Assembly: GCF_023555495.1 (NCBI RefSeq)
Contig: NZ_JALCZO010000003.1
Location: forward strand, 248,001-312,000
Length of the DNA: 64,000 bases
Reading direction: 5' to 3'
From: Polaribacter sp. Z022
GTDB taxonomy: Bacteria; Bacteroidota; Bacteroidia; Flavobacteriales; Flavobacteriaceae
This document shows positions 38,682-46,921 of this stretch, one piece after another. The notes under the pieces were generated by a model. It was not told where the DNA came from and did not search any database. It saw nothing but the letters and a program-made list of their open reading frames with translations. Position 1 is the stretch's first letter. Each line of letters opens with the position of its first letter. The position numbers and the translations under genes were made by a program.

Positions 38682-39086
38682 TCAGATTAAAAAAGATTGA
38701 TATAACACTTGATAATCTTTAGGAATATCGGGTGGTGATAAGTCTTGAAAGTAGGTTTTTTGAGATTCATTTTCTATAAACAAATCATTATAAGAAACAT
38801 AAAAAGCAACTAAAAATTGTTGTTTAACAAAATCAAATTCTTCTAAAGAAGTTTGTTGTAATTCATCTTGACCTTCAATATTATGAATCTCATCTTTACA
38901 ACAGTTTTTCTTTTTCTTTAAAGCCTTTGCTTCCATTTCCATACCACAATCTGCAGCATTACCTGTAAAAGAAACATCCATTAAAAATTCTCCGCAAAAA
39001 TGCTTTTCTACTGTAAAAGACAAAGTAGAAAACAGCACTAAAAGAGCTAGTGATACAGACGATATTTTAGAAATTAATTGTTTCAA
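38682..39086 (-). CDS. HYC_CC_PP-family secreted protein
   Basis: A 134-residue secreted protein with a hydrophobic N-terminal segment (VSLALLVLFSTLSF). It has the family landmarks that name it: HFC (His29-Cys31), a later Cys47, the pair CC (Cys62-63) and PP (Pro118-119) in DLSPPD. The conserved Cys and His suggest metal binding, and such proteins accompany TonB/HMA genes. The start codon is TTG; the next ATG would remove the signal. A -7 box lies 9-16 bases upstream, leaving almost no leader. Confidence 0.75.
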   Translation of the reverse strand: MKQLISKISSVSLALLVLFSTLSFTVEKHFCGEFLMDVSFTGNAADCGMEMEAKALKKKKNCCKDEIHNIEGQDELQQTSLEEFDFVKQQFLVAFYVSYNDLFIENESQKTYFQDLSPPDIPKDYQVLYQSFLI

Positions 39087-39094
39087 TACAAATG

Positions 39095-39102
39095 CAAATT
39101 TA
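39095..39102 (-). promoter_or_regulatory. -7 box just upstream of the HYC_CC_PP gene
   Basis: CAAATTTA reads TAAATTTG on the minus strand, an exact match. Its inner edge is 9 bases from the TTG start at 39086. Confidence 0.45.
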
Positions 39103-39130
39103 CAATAAGTAAATTTAAATTTTTGTTAAA

Positions 39131-39562
39131 TTATCTTTTACTCAACTTTTGGTAATAAAAAGCAGGTAAAAGCACAAGTAAAAAAATTGGATGAATTATA
39201 AACCTACGAATGTAAAATGGCAACAAGTATCCGTTTTCAAAATCATCTCTTAGTAATAGTACAAATATTACTATTAAAATCATAAAAGCAAACATTAAAA
39301 AGAAGCCAGAAAACTTTAAATAATCTTTCCTTTCAAACAAAACCCAAATTAAACCTAATGATATTAATGAGTTTAAAGTGTAACGAAAAAGTAAATTTAT
39401 TGTAAGTCGCCAAATATCAATATTATAAATATATTTATAAAGATAATCGTTTTTAAAATACTCAATTAAAGGGTCATAAAATAATTCTGAAGCAAAACTT
39501 CTTACCACAAAAAGCAGAATAAACAACAAAGAAGCTAGTAATATTTTTATGTATTTATTCAT
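39131..39562 (-). CDS. Exosortase F system-associated membrane protein
   Basis: A 143-residue membrane protein with four helices (about residues 7-24, 55-75, 83-108 and 122-138) separated by charged loops, including SELFYDPLIEYFKNDYLYKY in the first periplasmic loop. The pattern and its position immediately after xrtF (overlap of four bases) fit the TIGR04127-type partner found with XrtF. Its biochemical role is unknown; it may help fold or gate the exosortase. Confidence 0.78.
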   Translation of the reverse strand: MNKYIKILLASLLFILLFVVRSFASELFYDPLIEYFKNDYLYKYIYNIDIWRLTINLLFRYTLNSLISLGLIWVLFERKDYLKFSGFFLMFAFMILIVIFVLLLRDDFENGYLLPFYIRRFIIHPIFLLVLLPAFYYQKLSKR

Positions 39563-40095
39563 CGTTTGTAGTTTGAAAATTTATTAACCCAAAGAACCCA
39601 AAGCAAAAATATTGTACCATAAATAATTGCCGGAAAAATTAAATCATGTAAAACACCTATTTGGTCTGGAAATTTATAAATCATAACTGTTAAAAATGCT
39701 ATTCTTAACACATTAACTACATAGATAAATACACTACCAAATAATGAAAACAACAAAGTTGCTTTTAAAGAGCCTGCAAATGCAACAATAAATGAAACAA
39801 ATAAAATTATTAAACTTATAGAGTTACAACCCTCTATAACTCTTGCTGTATATTCTCCTTCTATAATTAATTTTACAGATACTTCTTGATCATGTTGAAC
39901 TGCTTTAACATTATAATTAAATACAGAAAGAACATCAACTGTTTGATTTGCCACAGCAGTTGTAATTGATGAAGCTTTATAATCACCATCTTTTTGTTGA
40001 GAATTTTTAAGATAGTTATTATAAAGAGCAACAAACAAAAAATAGGTTGCAAAAAATTTTATCAAAAAAATGATAATGTTTTTATGTTTTTTCAC
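39559..40095 (-). CDS. xrtF: Exosortase family protein XrtF
   Basis: A 178-residue integral-membrane transpeptidase of the exosortase/archaeosortase class. The three catalytic residues are visible: Cys90 in EGCNSIS, Arg131 in NVLRIAFL and His150 in GVLHDLIFP. It has an N-terminal helix and about four further helices. Exosortases cut C-terminally tagged exported proteins, but the substrate of the Bacteroidota XrtF type is, to my knowledge, not established. The start codon is GTG. It overlaps its partner gene, and no PEP-CTERM-type substrate is seen in the window. Confidence 0.85.
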   Translation of the reverse strand: MKKHKNIIIFLIKFFATYFLFVALYNNYLKNSQQKDGDYKASSITTAVANQTVDVLSVFNYNVKAVQHDQEVSVKLIIEGEYTARVIEGCNSISLIILFVSFIVAFAGSLKATLLFSLFGSVFIYVVNVLRIAFLTVMIYKFPDQIGVLHDLIFPAIIYGTIFLLWVLWVNKFSNYKR

Positions 40096-40145
40096 AGTGT
40101 TTTTTAATTATTTTAGCCACTTATTTATATAACGAATATACAAAA

Positions 40146-40601
40146 ATGAATATAGATATTTTACAACAACAGGTAGATATTATAATTGCATCAAACAATA
40201 GTAAAGAAGAAAAATTACAAGCTATTTGTGATTATTTAGAAAAAGAAATTTCTTACTATGATTGGGTTGGTTTTTATTTTAAAAATGGCGACAAAAACGA
40301 ACTAAAGTTAGCACAATACACAGGTGAAGAAACAGAACACACTATTATTCCTTTTGGAAAAGGAATTTGTGGTCAAGTTGCAATAAGTAATGAAAACTTT
40401 GTTGTACAAGATGTTTCTGAACAAGATAATTACATTTCTTGTGGATGGAAGGTTAAATCTGAAATTGTAATTCCAATATTTGTAAACAATGAAAACATTG
40501 GACAAATAGATATAGACTCTCACACTCCAAATACTTTTACAAATAAAGACGAGCAACTTTTAGAATACATTTGCAAAAAAGTAGCAGAAATTTTACACTA
40601 A
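40146..40601 (+). CDS. GAF-domain protein related to free-methionine-R-sulfoxide reductase
   Basis: A 151-residue GAF protein of the fRMsr type, which reduces free methionine-(R)-sulfoxide. Two of the three usual cysteines are present: Cys75 (GKGICG) and Cys99 (ISCGWKVKSE). The first, often resolving, Cys is replaced (EHTIIPFG), and the Asp after the second motif Cys is Gly100. Glu106 and the Asp residues in IDIDSH are kept. It may be an active enzyme with a simpler thiol cycle or a ligand-binding GAF relative. It diverges from xrtF. Confidence 0.75.
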   Translation: MNIDILQQQVDIIIASNNSKEEKLQAICDYLEKEISYYDWVGFYFKNGDKNELKLAQYTGEETEHTIIPFGKGICGQVAISNENFVVQDVSEQDNYISCGWKVKSEIVIPIFVNNENIGQIDIDSHTPNTFTNKDEQLLEYICKKVAEILH

Positions 40602-40604
40602 AAA

Positions 40605-40635
40605 TTGTATTTCTATATATTTTTAAGTATGTTTG
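40605..40635 (+). promoter_or_regulatory. Complete Bacteroidota promoter before the small ORF pair
   Basis: TTG (40605-40607), a 20-base spacer and TATGTTTG (40628-40635) form a full -33/-7 promoter. The -7 box lies 53 bases before the first small ORF. Confidence 0.65.
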
Positions 40636-40670
40636 TTGTGTATTAAAATCATTTTTAACCATTCTATTAA

Positions 40671-40688
40671 TCATTAATCCCCTAAGTA
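40671..40688 (+). promoter_or_regulatory. Shared leader motif, copy 1
   Basis: TTAATCCCCTAA lies directly before the first 42-aa ORF. A second copy precedes the other ORF at 40821-40833. Confidence 0.5.
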
Positions 40689-40817
40689 ATGAGAAAAAAA
40701 GAAGAAACTACCTACGTTGTACCTAACAACGAAATCCCTAAACTTTACAGAAGTAAACCTTCTTTTATAGACAAACTTATTTTTTGGTTTAACGATTTTA
40801 TCGAAAACGCTGAATAA
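40689..40817 (+). CDS. Small protein (42 aa), first of a tandem pair
   Basis: A 42-residue ORF: a basic-acidic N-terminus (RKKEETTYVVPNNEIP), a middle LYRSKPSF and an amphipathic C-terminal half IDKLIFWFNDFIENAE with closely spaced aromatic residues. It is not in a known family I recognise. A full promoter lies upstream, it has the leader TTAATCCCCTAA, and the next ORF of the same length starts 18 bases later with the same leader. These facts favour a real expressed gene. The helix may bind a membrane or a partner. Confidence 0.6.
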   Translation: MRKKEETTYVVPNNEIPKLYRSKPSFIDKLIFWFNDFIENAE

Positions 40818-40820
40818 CTT

Positions 40821-40833
40821 TTTAATCCCCTAA
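40821..40833 (+). promoter_or_regulatory. Shared leader motif, copy 2
   Basis: TTTAATCCCCTAA precedes the second 42-aa ORF and matches copy 1 at 11 consecutive bases (TTAATCCCCTAA region). Confidence 0.5.
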
Positions 40834-40835
40834 TT

Positions 40836-40964
40836 ATGAAAAAACAATCGAACAGCATATTGCTGAAGATGCTTCCGTTTTTAGAAAAAAAACAGGACAA
40901 AAGAACACCTAGAGATTACTCTACTTTAGTAGAACATTTTAAAACTAGAGTTCAAGTAGAATAG
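40836..40964 (+). CDS. Small protein (42 aa), second of a tandem pair
   Basis: A 42-residue basic ORF: KKQSNSILLKMLPFLEKKQD in the first half, then KRTPRDYSTLVEHFKTRVQVE. It has no signal peptide or membrane helix, though the N-terminal half is an amphipathic helix candidate. It has the same length as its upstream neighbour but a different sequence, and shares the leader. It ends 92 bases before purH, which has its own promoter. I do not recognise a family. Confidence 0.58.
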   Translation: MKKQSNSILLKMLPFLEKKQDKRTPRDYSTLVEHFKTRVQVE

Positions 40965-41000
40965 TTATTAACTATTTAATGGTTTTGTTATTATCTTTTG

Positions 41001-41032
41001 TTGTCTTTTTAAGTTTGCTTTTATTAAATTTG
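41001..41032 (+). promoter_or_regulatory. Promoter for purH
   Basis: TTG (41001-41003), a 21-base spacer and TAAATTTG (41025-41032), an exact -7 box, lie 24 bases before the ATG at 41057. Confidence 0.62.
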
Positions 41033-41056
41033 CAAATCTTAACAAGACAACACTAA

Positions 41057-42583
41057 ATGAGCACTTCAAAAACAATTAAATCCGCATTAATTTCGGTATT
41101 TCACAAAGACGGTTTAGAACCAATTGTGAAAAAATTAAATGAATTAAATGTAACCATTTACTCTACAGGAGGAACAGAAAGGTTTATTAAAGATTTAGGG
41201 ATAAACGTGATCCCTGTAGACGAGGTTACTTCTTACCCATCTATTCTTGGAGGTAGAGTTAAAACGCTACACCCAAAAGTTTTTGGAGGTATTTTAAACA
41301 GACAAGATAACGAAAGTGATGTTGCTGAATTAGCAGAATTTGATATTCCGCAAATAGATTTAGTAATTGTAGATTTATATCCGTTTGAAAAAACAGTTGC
41401 TTCTGGAGCATCTGAACAAGATATAGTAGAAAAAATTGACATAGGAGGAATCTCTTTAATAAGAGCAGCTGCTAAGAATTTTAAAGATACTTTTATTGTA
41501 TCTTCTATGGATCAGTATGATAGTTTCTTAAACCTTATTTCTGAAAATAATGGAGAAACTACAATTTCTCAAAGAAAGAAATTTGCTGCCAAAGCTTTTA
41601 ACATTTCTTCTCATTATGATACTGCAATCTTTAATTATTTTAATGAAGATGAAGTAGTTTATAAAGCAAGTGAGCAATCATCTAAAGTTTTACGTTATGG
41701 AGAAAATCCACATCAAAAAGGATATTTCTTTGGTGACTTAGAAGCTATGTTTGATAAACTTCATGGTAAAGAATTAAGCTACAATAACTTATTAGATGTA
41801 GATGCTGCTGTAAATTTAATTGGAGAATTTAAAGGAGAAGCACCAACTTTTGCAATTTTAAAACACAACAATGCTTGTGGTTTTGCTCAAAGAGATACAA
41901 TTAAACAAGCTTATGTAGATGCTTTAGCTGGAGATCCAGTTTCTGCTTTTGGTGGAATTTTAATTGCAAATACAGAAATAGATAAAGAAACTGCAGAAGA
42001 AATTCATTCTTTATTTTGTGAAGTAGTAATTGCTCCTTCTTTTTCAGAAGACGCATTATCTATTTTAAAAGGAAAGAAAAACAGAATTATCTTAATTCAG
42101 AAAGATGTTGAGTTGCCAACAACTACAGTAAGAACTTGTTTAAATGGTTCTTTAGTTCAAGACAAAGACAGTATTACAGATAAATTAGAAGATTTAACTT
42201 ATGTAACAAACAATAAACCAACTCAAAATGAGTTAGATGATTTATTATTTGCTTCTAAGTTGTGTAAAAACACAAAATCTAATACAATTATTTTAGTAAA
42301 AAACAAGCAATTATTAGCAGGAGGTACAGGACAAACTAGTAGAGTTGACGCACTAAACCAAGCTATTGAAAAAGCAAATTCTTTTGATTTTGATTTAAAT
42401 GGTTCTGTTATGGCAAGTGATGCATTTTTCCCTTTCCCTGATTGTGTAGAAATTGCAGATAAAGCTGGTATAAAAAGTGTTATTCAACCAGGAGGTTCTA
42501 TAAAAGATCAATTAAGTATAGACTATTGTAATGAAAACAATTTGTCTATGGTTATGACTGGTACAAGACATTTTAAACATTAA
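41057..42583 (+). CDS. purH: Bifunctional AICAR formyltransferase / IMP cyclohydrolase
   Basis: A 508-residue bifunctional enzyme of purine synthesis, carrying out the last two steps to IMP. The N-terminal third is the cyclohydrolase (MGS-like) domain (TIKSALISVFHKDGLEPI, STGGTERFIKDLGI, GGRVKTLHPKVFGGIL). The rest is the AICAR transformylase with SLRYGENPHQ-type RYGENPHQKGYF, the KHNNACGFA motif, SAFGGI, and the end signature GMVMTGTRHFKH as MVMTGTRHFKH. Length is normal. It has its own promoter. Confidence 0.97.
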   Translation: MSTSKTIKSALISVFHKDGLEPIVKKLNELNVTIYSTGGTERFIKDLGINVIPVDEVTSYPSILGGRVKTLHPKVFGGILNRQDNESDVAELAEFDIPQIDLVIVDLYPFEKTVASGASEQDIVEKIDIGGISLIRAAAKNFKDTFIVSSMDQYDSFLNLISENNGETTISQRKKFAAKAFNISSHYDTAIFNYFNEDEVVYKASEQSSKVLRYGENPHQKGYFFGDLEAMFDKLHGKELSYNNLLDVDAAVNLIGEFKGEAPTFAILKHNNACGFAQRDTIKQAYVDALAGDPVSAFGGILIANTEIDKETAEEIHSLFCEVVIAPSFSEDALSILKGKKNRIILIQKDVELPTTTVRTCLNGSLVQDKDSITDKLEDLTYVTNNKPTQNELDDLLFASKLCKNTKSNTIILVKNKQLLAGGTGQTSRVDALNQAIEKANSFDFDLNGSVMASDAFFPFPDCVEIADKAGIKSVIQPGGSIKDQLSIDYCNENNLSMVMTGTRHFKH

Positions 42584-42616
42584 TAAATAAGATGTAATTT
42601 ACAATCAGAATTTTAG

Positions 42617-42624
42617 TAAGTTTG
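42617..42624 (+). promoter_or_regulatory. -7 box before mreB
   Basis: TAAGTTTG is an exact match, 37 bases before the ATG at 42662. Confidence 0.5.
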
Positions 42625-42661
42625 TAAGAATACATCAAAAATAAAACAACAAAGATATTTT

Positions 42662-43690
42662 ATGGGTTTTTTCGATTTTATGACGGAAGATATTGCGATT
42701 GATTTAGGAACCGCAAATACATTAATAATTCACAATGGAAAAGTGGTTATTGATAGTCCATCTATAGTTGCAAGAAACAGAATTTCTGGAAGCATAATTG
42801 CCATTGGTAAAGAAGCTAATTTAATGCAAGGAAAAACCCATGAAAATATCAAAACCATTCGTCCTTTAAAAGATGGAGTAATTGCAGATTTTGAAGCTTC
42901 TGAACAGATGATTAAAGAGTTTGTAAAGCAAATTCCATCAATCAAAAAGAAATTATTTCCTCCTGCATTAAGAATGGTTATTTGTATTCCTTCTGGAATT
43001 ACAGAGGTAGAAAAACGAGCTGTTCGTGATTCTGCAAAACATATGAATGCAAAAGAAATCTATTTAATTTATGAACCTATGGCTGCTGCAATTGGTGTTG
43101 GTATAGACATTATGGAGCCAAAAGGAAACATGATTATTGATATAGGTGGTGGTACAACAGAAATTGCTGTAATTGCATTAGGTGGTATTGTTTGTGATCA
43201 ATCTGTAAAAGTTGCTGGTGATTTGTTTACAAGTGATATTATGTATTACATGCGTACACAACACAACTTACATGTTGGTGAAACAACTGCCGAAAAAATT
43301 AAAATTCAAATTGGGGCTGCAACTGAAGATTTAGAAACGCCACCAGATGAAATGTTGGTTCAAGGAAGAGACTTATTAAGTGGTAAACCTAAACAAGTAC
43401 AAGTTTCTTATAGAGAAATAGCAAAAGCATTAGATAAATCTATCTTAAGAATTGAAGATGCTGTTATGGAAACCTTATCTAAAACTCCACCAGAATTAGC
43501 TGCAGACATTTATAATACTGGTATTTATTTAGCAGGTGGTGGCTCTATGTTAAGAGGTTTAGACAAACGTTTGTCTAGAAAAACAGATTTACCAGTTTAT
43601 GTTGCAGAAGATCCATTAAGAGCTGTAGTTCGTGGAACTGGAATTGCTTTAAAAGAATTAAAAAAATATAAGAATGTATTAATGAAATAA
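42662..43690 (+). CDS. mreB: Rod shape-determining protein MreB
   Basis: A 342-residue actin-like ATPase that forms membrane-bound filaments guiding lateral cell-wall synthesis. Motifs are clear: the phosphate-1 loop IAIDLGTANT, the connect-1 region EPMAAAIG, the phosphate-2 loop IIDIGGGTTEIAVI and the adenosine motif YLAGGGSMLRG. The N-terminal amphipathic segment MGFFDFM anchors it to the membrane. It starts the mreBCD-mrdA-rodA run. Confidence 0.97.
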   Translation: MGFFDFMTEDIAIDLGTANTLIIHNGKVVIDSPSIVARNRISGSIIAIGKEANLMQGKTHENIKTIRPLKDGVIADFEASEQMIKEFVKQIPSIKKKLFPPALRMVICIPSGITEVEKRAVRDSAKHMNAKEIYLIYEPMAAAIGVGIDIMEPKGNMIIDIGGGTTEIAVIALGGIVCDQSVKVAGDLFTSDIMYYMRTQHNLHVGETTAEKIKIQIGAATEDLETPPDEMLVQGRDLLSGKPKQVQVSYREIAKALDKSILRIEDAVMETLSKTPPELAADIYNTGIYLAGGGSMLRGLDKRLSRKTDLPVYVAEDPLRAVVRGTGIALKELKKYKNVLMK

Positions 43691-43708
43691 TAGTTTTAAA
43701 ATCTAACA

Positions 43709-44539
43709 ATGCAACAGATTATCTATTTTTTTCAGAAGTTTAAATATTTTCTGTTTTTTATTTTGTTAGAGTTTATTGCTCTTTCGTTTACATTTAATAA
43801 CCTTAATTTCCATAAAAGCAAATTTGTAAATTCTGCCAACAATATTACAGGAGGCGTATTTAACACCATTGCAAATTCTTCTGAATATTTAAATCTAAAA
43901 TCTGAAAACTTACTTTTATCAGAAGAAAATACACAGTTAAAAAATTTAATTGAAAAGAATATTTCTGTAAGATTTGATATTGATTCTACAGTAATAGATA
44001 GCTCTTTGTATCATCAAAAATACATTTATACACAAGCTAAAATAATTAACAACAACTACTCTAAAGTTTTTAATTTCTTAACTATCAATAAAGGAGAAAA
44101 TCAAAATATAACCAAAGAAATGGCTGTTATTAACAGTTTAGGAATTATAGGAATCACAGAAAACACATCTAGCAATTACACTAGAGTACAATCTATTTTA
44201 AATAAAAATAGTAGAATTAACGCTCGTATAAAAGGAAACACTTCTTATTTTGGAACTTTAAAATGGGATAGTAACGATTACAACACTGTTCAATTACATG
44301 ACATACCAAGACAAGCTCCATTAAAAATTGGAGACACAATTGAAACTGGTGGTAAATCTACTATTTTTCCTGAAGGAATTCCTATAGGTACAATCTCTAA
44401 AATTAATTCTGGTAACACTGCAGATAATAAAGTTGATGTTAAATTATTTAATGACATGAGTAACCTTGGTTATGTAAAAGTGATTAAAAACTTACACAAA
44501 GAAGAAATATTATCATTAGAAAACAATAGGAATGAATAA
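43709..44539 (+). CDS. mreC: Rod shape-determining protein MreC
   Basis: A 276-residue bitopic protein: one N-terminal helix (residues 10-30), a coiled coil (about 55-85) and a C-terminal beta domain with the MreC-type MAVINSLGIIGITE and GDTIETGGKSTIFPEGIPIGTI. It links MreB filaments to the wall-synthesis enzymes PBP2 and RodA. It starts 18 bases after mreB and overlaps mreD by 8 bases. Confidence 0.92.
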   Translation: MQQIIYFFQKFKYFLFFILLEFIALSFTFNNLNFHKSKFVNSANNITGGVFNTIANSSEYLNLKSENLLLSEENTQLKNLIEKNISVRFDIDSTVIDSSLYHQKYIYTQAKIINNNYSKVFNFLTINKGENQNITKEMAVINSLGIIGITENTSSNYTRVQSILNKNSRINARIKGNTSYFGTLKWDSNDYNTVQLHDIPRQAPLKIGDTIETGGKSTIFPEGIPIGTISKINSGNTADNKVDVKLFNDMSNLGYVKVIKNLHKEEILSLENNRNE

Positions 44540-45035
44540 AACTATAAATCAAATTTTATTTTTTATTTTCTTACTGATACTTCAAGTTATCATATTAAAC
44601 AACATCAATTTTCTTGGTTATATAAATCCGTATTTATACATATCTTTTGTTTTTTTATACCCGTTAAAAGAAAGTAGATTTCGTTTTTTATTCTTTAGTT
44701 TTTTATTAGGTCTTTTAATTGACTTTTTCTCAGATTCTGGTGGTATTCATGCTTTTTCTATTCTTTTTATAGCTTACATCAGGCTATTCTTTGTAAATCT
44801 TTATTTTAGAAAAATCCCTGCAGATTACCCTTTCTTTAAATTAAAATCTGAATCTTTTGGAAAAGTTTTTAACTATGTAGTAACTTTAACATTAATTCAT
44901 CACCTTATCTATTTTTCTTTTGCTAATTTTAGTTTTCAAAATTTATCAATGGTTTTTTTAAACACGTTATATTCTAGTGTTTTTACATTGATTTTATTTT
45001 TCTTAGGAAACTATATTTTTACTAAAAGCGAATAA
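44532..45035 (+). CDS. mreD: Rod shape-determining protein MreD
   Basis: A 167-residue membrane protein with about five helices and the family-typical YLSFVFLYPLKESRFRFLFFSFLLGLLIDFFSDSGGIHAFS. It belongs to the elongasome together with MreBC. MreD is poorly conserved in sequence, so the call rests on topology, length and its position between mreC and mrdA. It overlaps mreC by 8 bases and mrdA by one (TAATG). Confidence 0.88.
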   Translation: MNKTINQILFFIFLLILQVIILNNINFLGYINPYLYISFVFLYPLKESRFRFLFFSFLLGLLIDFFSDSGGIHAFSILFIAYIRLFFVNLYFRKIPADYPFFKLKSESFGKVFNYVVTLTLIHHLIYFSFANFSFQNLSMVFLNTLYSSVFTLILFFLGNYIFTKSE

Positions 45036-46921
45036 TGAAAAGAAGTTTTTTACTCTATTTTTTAATAACCATTATTGGTATTATTTTTATTGGCAGACTT
45101 TTTCAACTACAAATTATTAGAGGATCTAATTACGACCCTATAAAAAACTCTGCAGTAAAAACCGAATATGATTATCCAGAAAGAGGTTATGTGTATGATA
45201 GAAATGGAAAACTTTTGGTTGCCAATCAACTTTCTTACGATGTTATGGTGCAACCAAATCAAGTACAACCTCTAGACACTTTAGAGTTTTGTAACCTTTT
45301 AAAAATTGATAAAAACGATTTTTTAAAAAGATTAAAAAAAGCAAAAAATTATGCTTCTTATTTACCTTCGGTATTTTTAAAACAATTAGCTAAAGAAGAT
45401 TTTGCTTTTCTACAAGAAAAACTTCACAAATACACAGGTTTTTTTATCCAAAAAAGAATTATTAGAGAATATCCTATAAATGCAGCTGCTAATGTTTTAG
45501 GTTATATTGGTGAAGTAAATGAAACTTTGGCTAAAAAAAACAAATATTATCAACCAGGAGAATTAATTGGAAAAGACGGAATTGAAAGAGAGTATGAAAA
45601 TTATTTAAGAGGAAAAAAAGGAAAAAAACTTCTACAACGTAACAACCTAAATAAAGTTACTGGCTCTTATTTAAATGGTAAATACGACACACTTCCTGAA
45701 AACGGAAAAGACTTAACTTTAACTTTAGACATAGACTTACAAGTTTACGCTCAAAAACTTATGTCTGGAAAAAGAGGTGGTATTGTTGCTATAGAACCAT
45801 CATCTGGAGAAATATTAGCTTTGGTTACAGCTCCTTCTTATGATCCTAATATGTTAGTTGGTAGAAAACGTTCTAAAAATTCTACAATACTATTTAATGA
45901 CACCATAAGTAAACCATCTTATGATAGAGGCTTATTAGCTGCATATGCACCTGGATCTCCTTTTAAAATGATGAATGCATTGATTGGTCTGCAAGAAAAC
46001 GTAATTAATGAACAAAGTTCTTTTAAATGTTATCATGGTTATAAATACGGAAAAAAATCTACAGATTTTATGGGTTGTCACTGTGGAATTGTTGGCAGAC
46101 CAATTAAACTAAAAACAGCAATAGCTAAATCTTGTAACAGTTATTTTTCTAATACATATAAAAGAATTGTAGAAAAAAACAACAAACCTTCAGAAGGTTT
46201 AGATAATTGGCACAGACACGTTTCTAGTTTTGGTTTAGGTAATTATTTAGGCTATGATTTACCTGCAGGTAGCCCTGGATTAATTCCTAATGGAAAATAT
46301 TATGATAAAAGATATAAATATTCTTGGAATGGATCTACAACAATATCAAATGCTATTGGCCAAGGAGAAGTTTTAACAACACCAATTCAATTAGCTAATT
46401 TTACAGCTGCAATTGCAAACAAAGGATTTTTCTACACACCTCATATTCTTAAAAAAGTTAACAAAAAAACTATAGAAAACCCTAAGTACACAAAAGCAAA
46501 ACAAACCACTATAGATAAAAAACATTTTACTCCTGTTATTGAAGCTATGCATGAAGTTTTTAAAACTGGTACAGGAAAATGGAGTCAGGTTAAAGGAATA
46601 GAAATTTGCGGAAAAACTGGAACAGCAGAAAACTTTATTAGAATTGATGGACATAAAGTTCAACTTCCAGACCACTCAATTTTGGTAGCATTTGCTCCAA
46701 AAGAAAACCCAAAAATTGCATTAGCAATATTTGTAGAAAATGGTGGTTATGGATCTACAATTGCTGCTCCTATTACAAGTTTATTAATTGAAAAATATTT
46801 AAACGGAAAAATATCTAATGCAAATAAATATAGAGAACAAAATATGTTAAACTTAAGTTTGCAAGATATCTATGCTAAATTAAATCAAAAACCTAAAGAA
46901 ATTGCGTCAGGAACGAAATAA
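45035..46921 (+). CDS. mrdA: Penicillin-binding protein 2 (elongasome transpeptidase)
   Basis: A 628-residue class B PBP that cross-links peptidoglycan in rod elongation. It has an N-terminal helix (residues 4-22), a dimerization/pedestal domain (to about 220) and a transpeptidase domain. The catalytic SxxK is Ser-Pro-Phe-Lys in YAPGSPFK (about residue 308), the second motif is SCN (about 370), and KTG is GKTGTAEN (about 525). The first motif has Pro where STFK is common. It precedes rodA, its partner. Confidence 0.94.
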   Translation: MKRSFLLYFLITIIGIIFIGRLFQLQIIRGSNYDPIKNSAVKTEYDYPERGYVYDRNGKLLVANQLSYDVMVQPNQVQPLDTLEFCNLLKIDKNDFLKRLKKAKNYASYLPSVFLKQLAKEDFAFLQEKLHKYTGFFIQKRIIREYPINAAANVLGYIGEVNETLAKKNKYYQPGELIGKDGIEREYENYLRGKKGKKLLQRNNLNKVTGSYLNGKYDTLPENGKDLTLTLDIDLQVYAQKLMSGKRGGIVAIEPSSGEILALVTAPSYDPNMLVGRKRSKNSTILFNDTISKPSYDRGLLAAYAPGSPFKMMNALIGLQENVINEQSSFKCYHGYKYGKKSTDFMGCHCGIVGRPIKLKTAIAKSCNSYFSNTYKRIVEKNNKPSEGLDNWHRHVSSFGLGNYLGYDLPAGSPGLIPNGKYYDKRYKYSWNGSTTISNAIGQGEVLTTPIQLANFTAAIANKGFFYTPHILKKVNKKTIENPKYTKAKQTTIDKKHFTPVIEAMHEVFKTGTGKWSQVKGIEICGKTGTAENFIRIDGHKVQLPDHSILVAFAPKENPKIALAIFVENGGYGSTIAAPITSLLIEKYLNGKISNANKYREQNMLNLSLQDIYAKLNQKPKEIASGTK

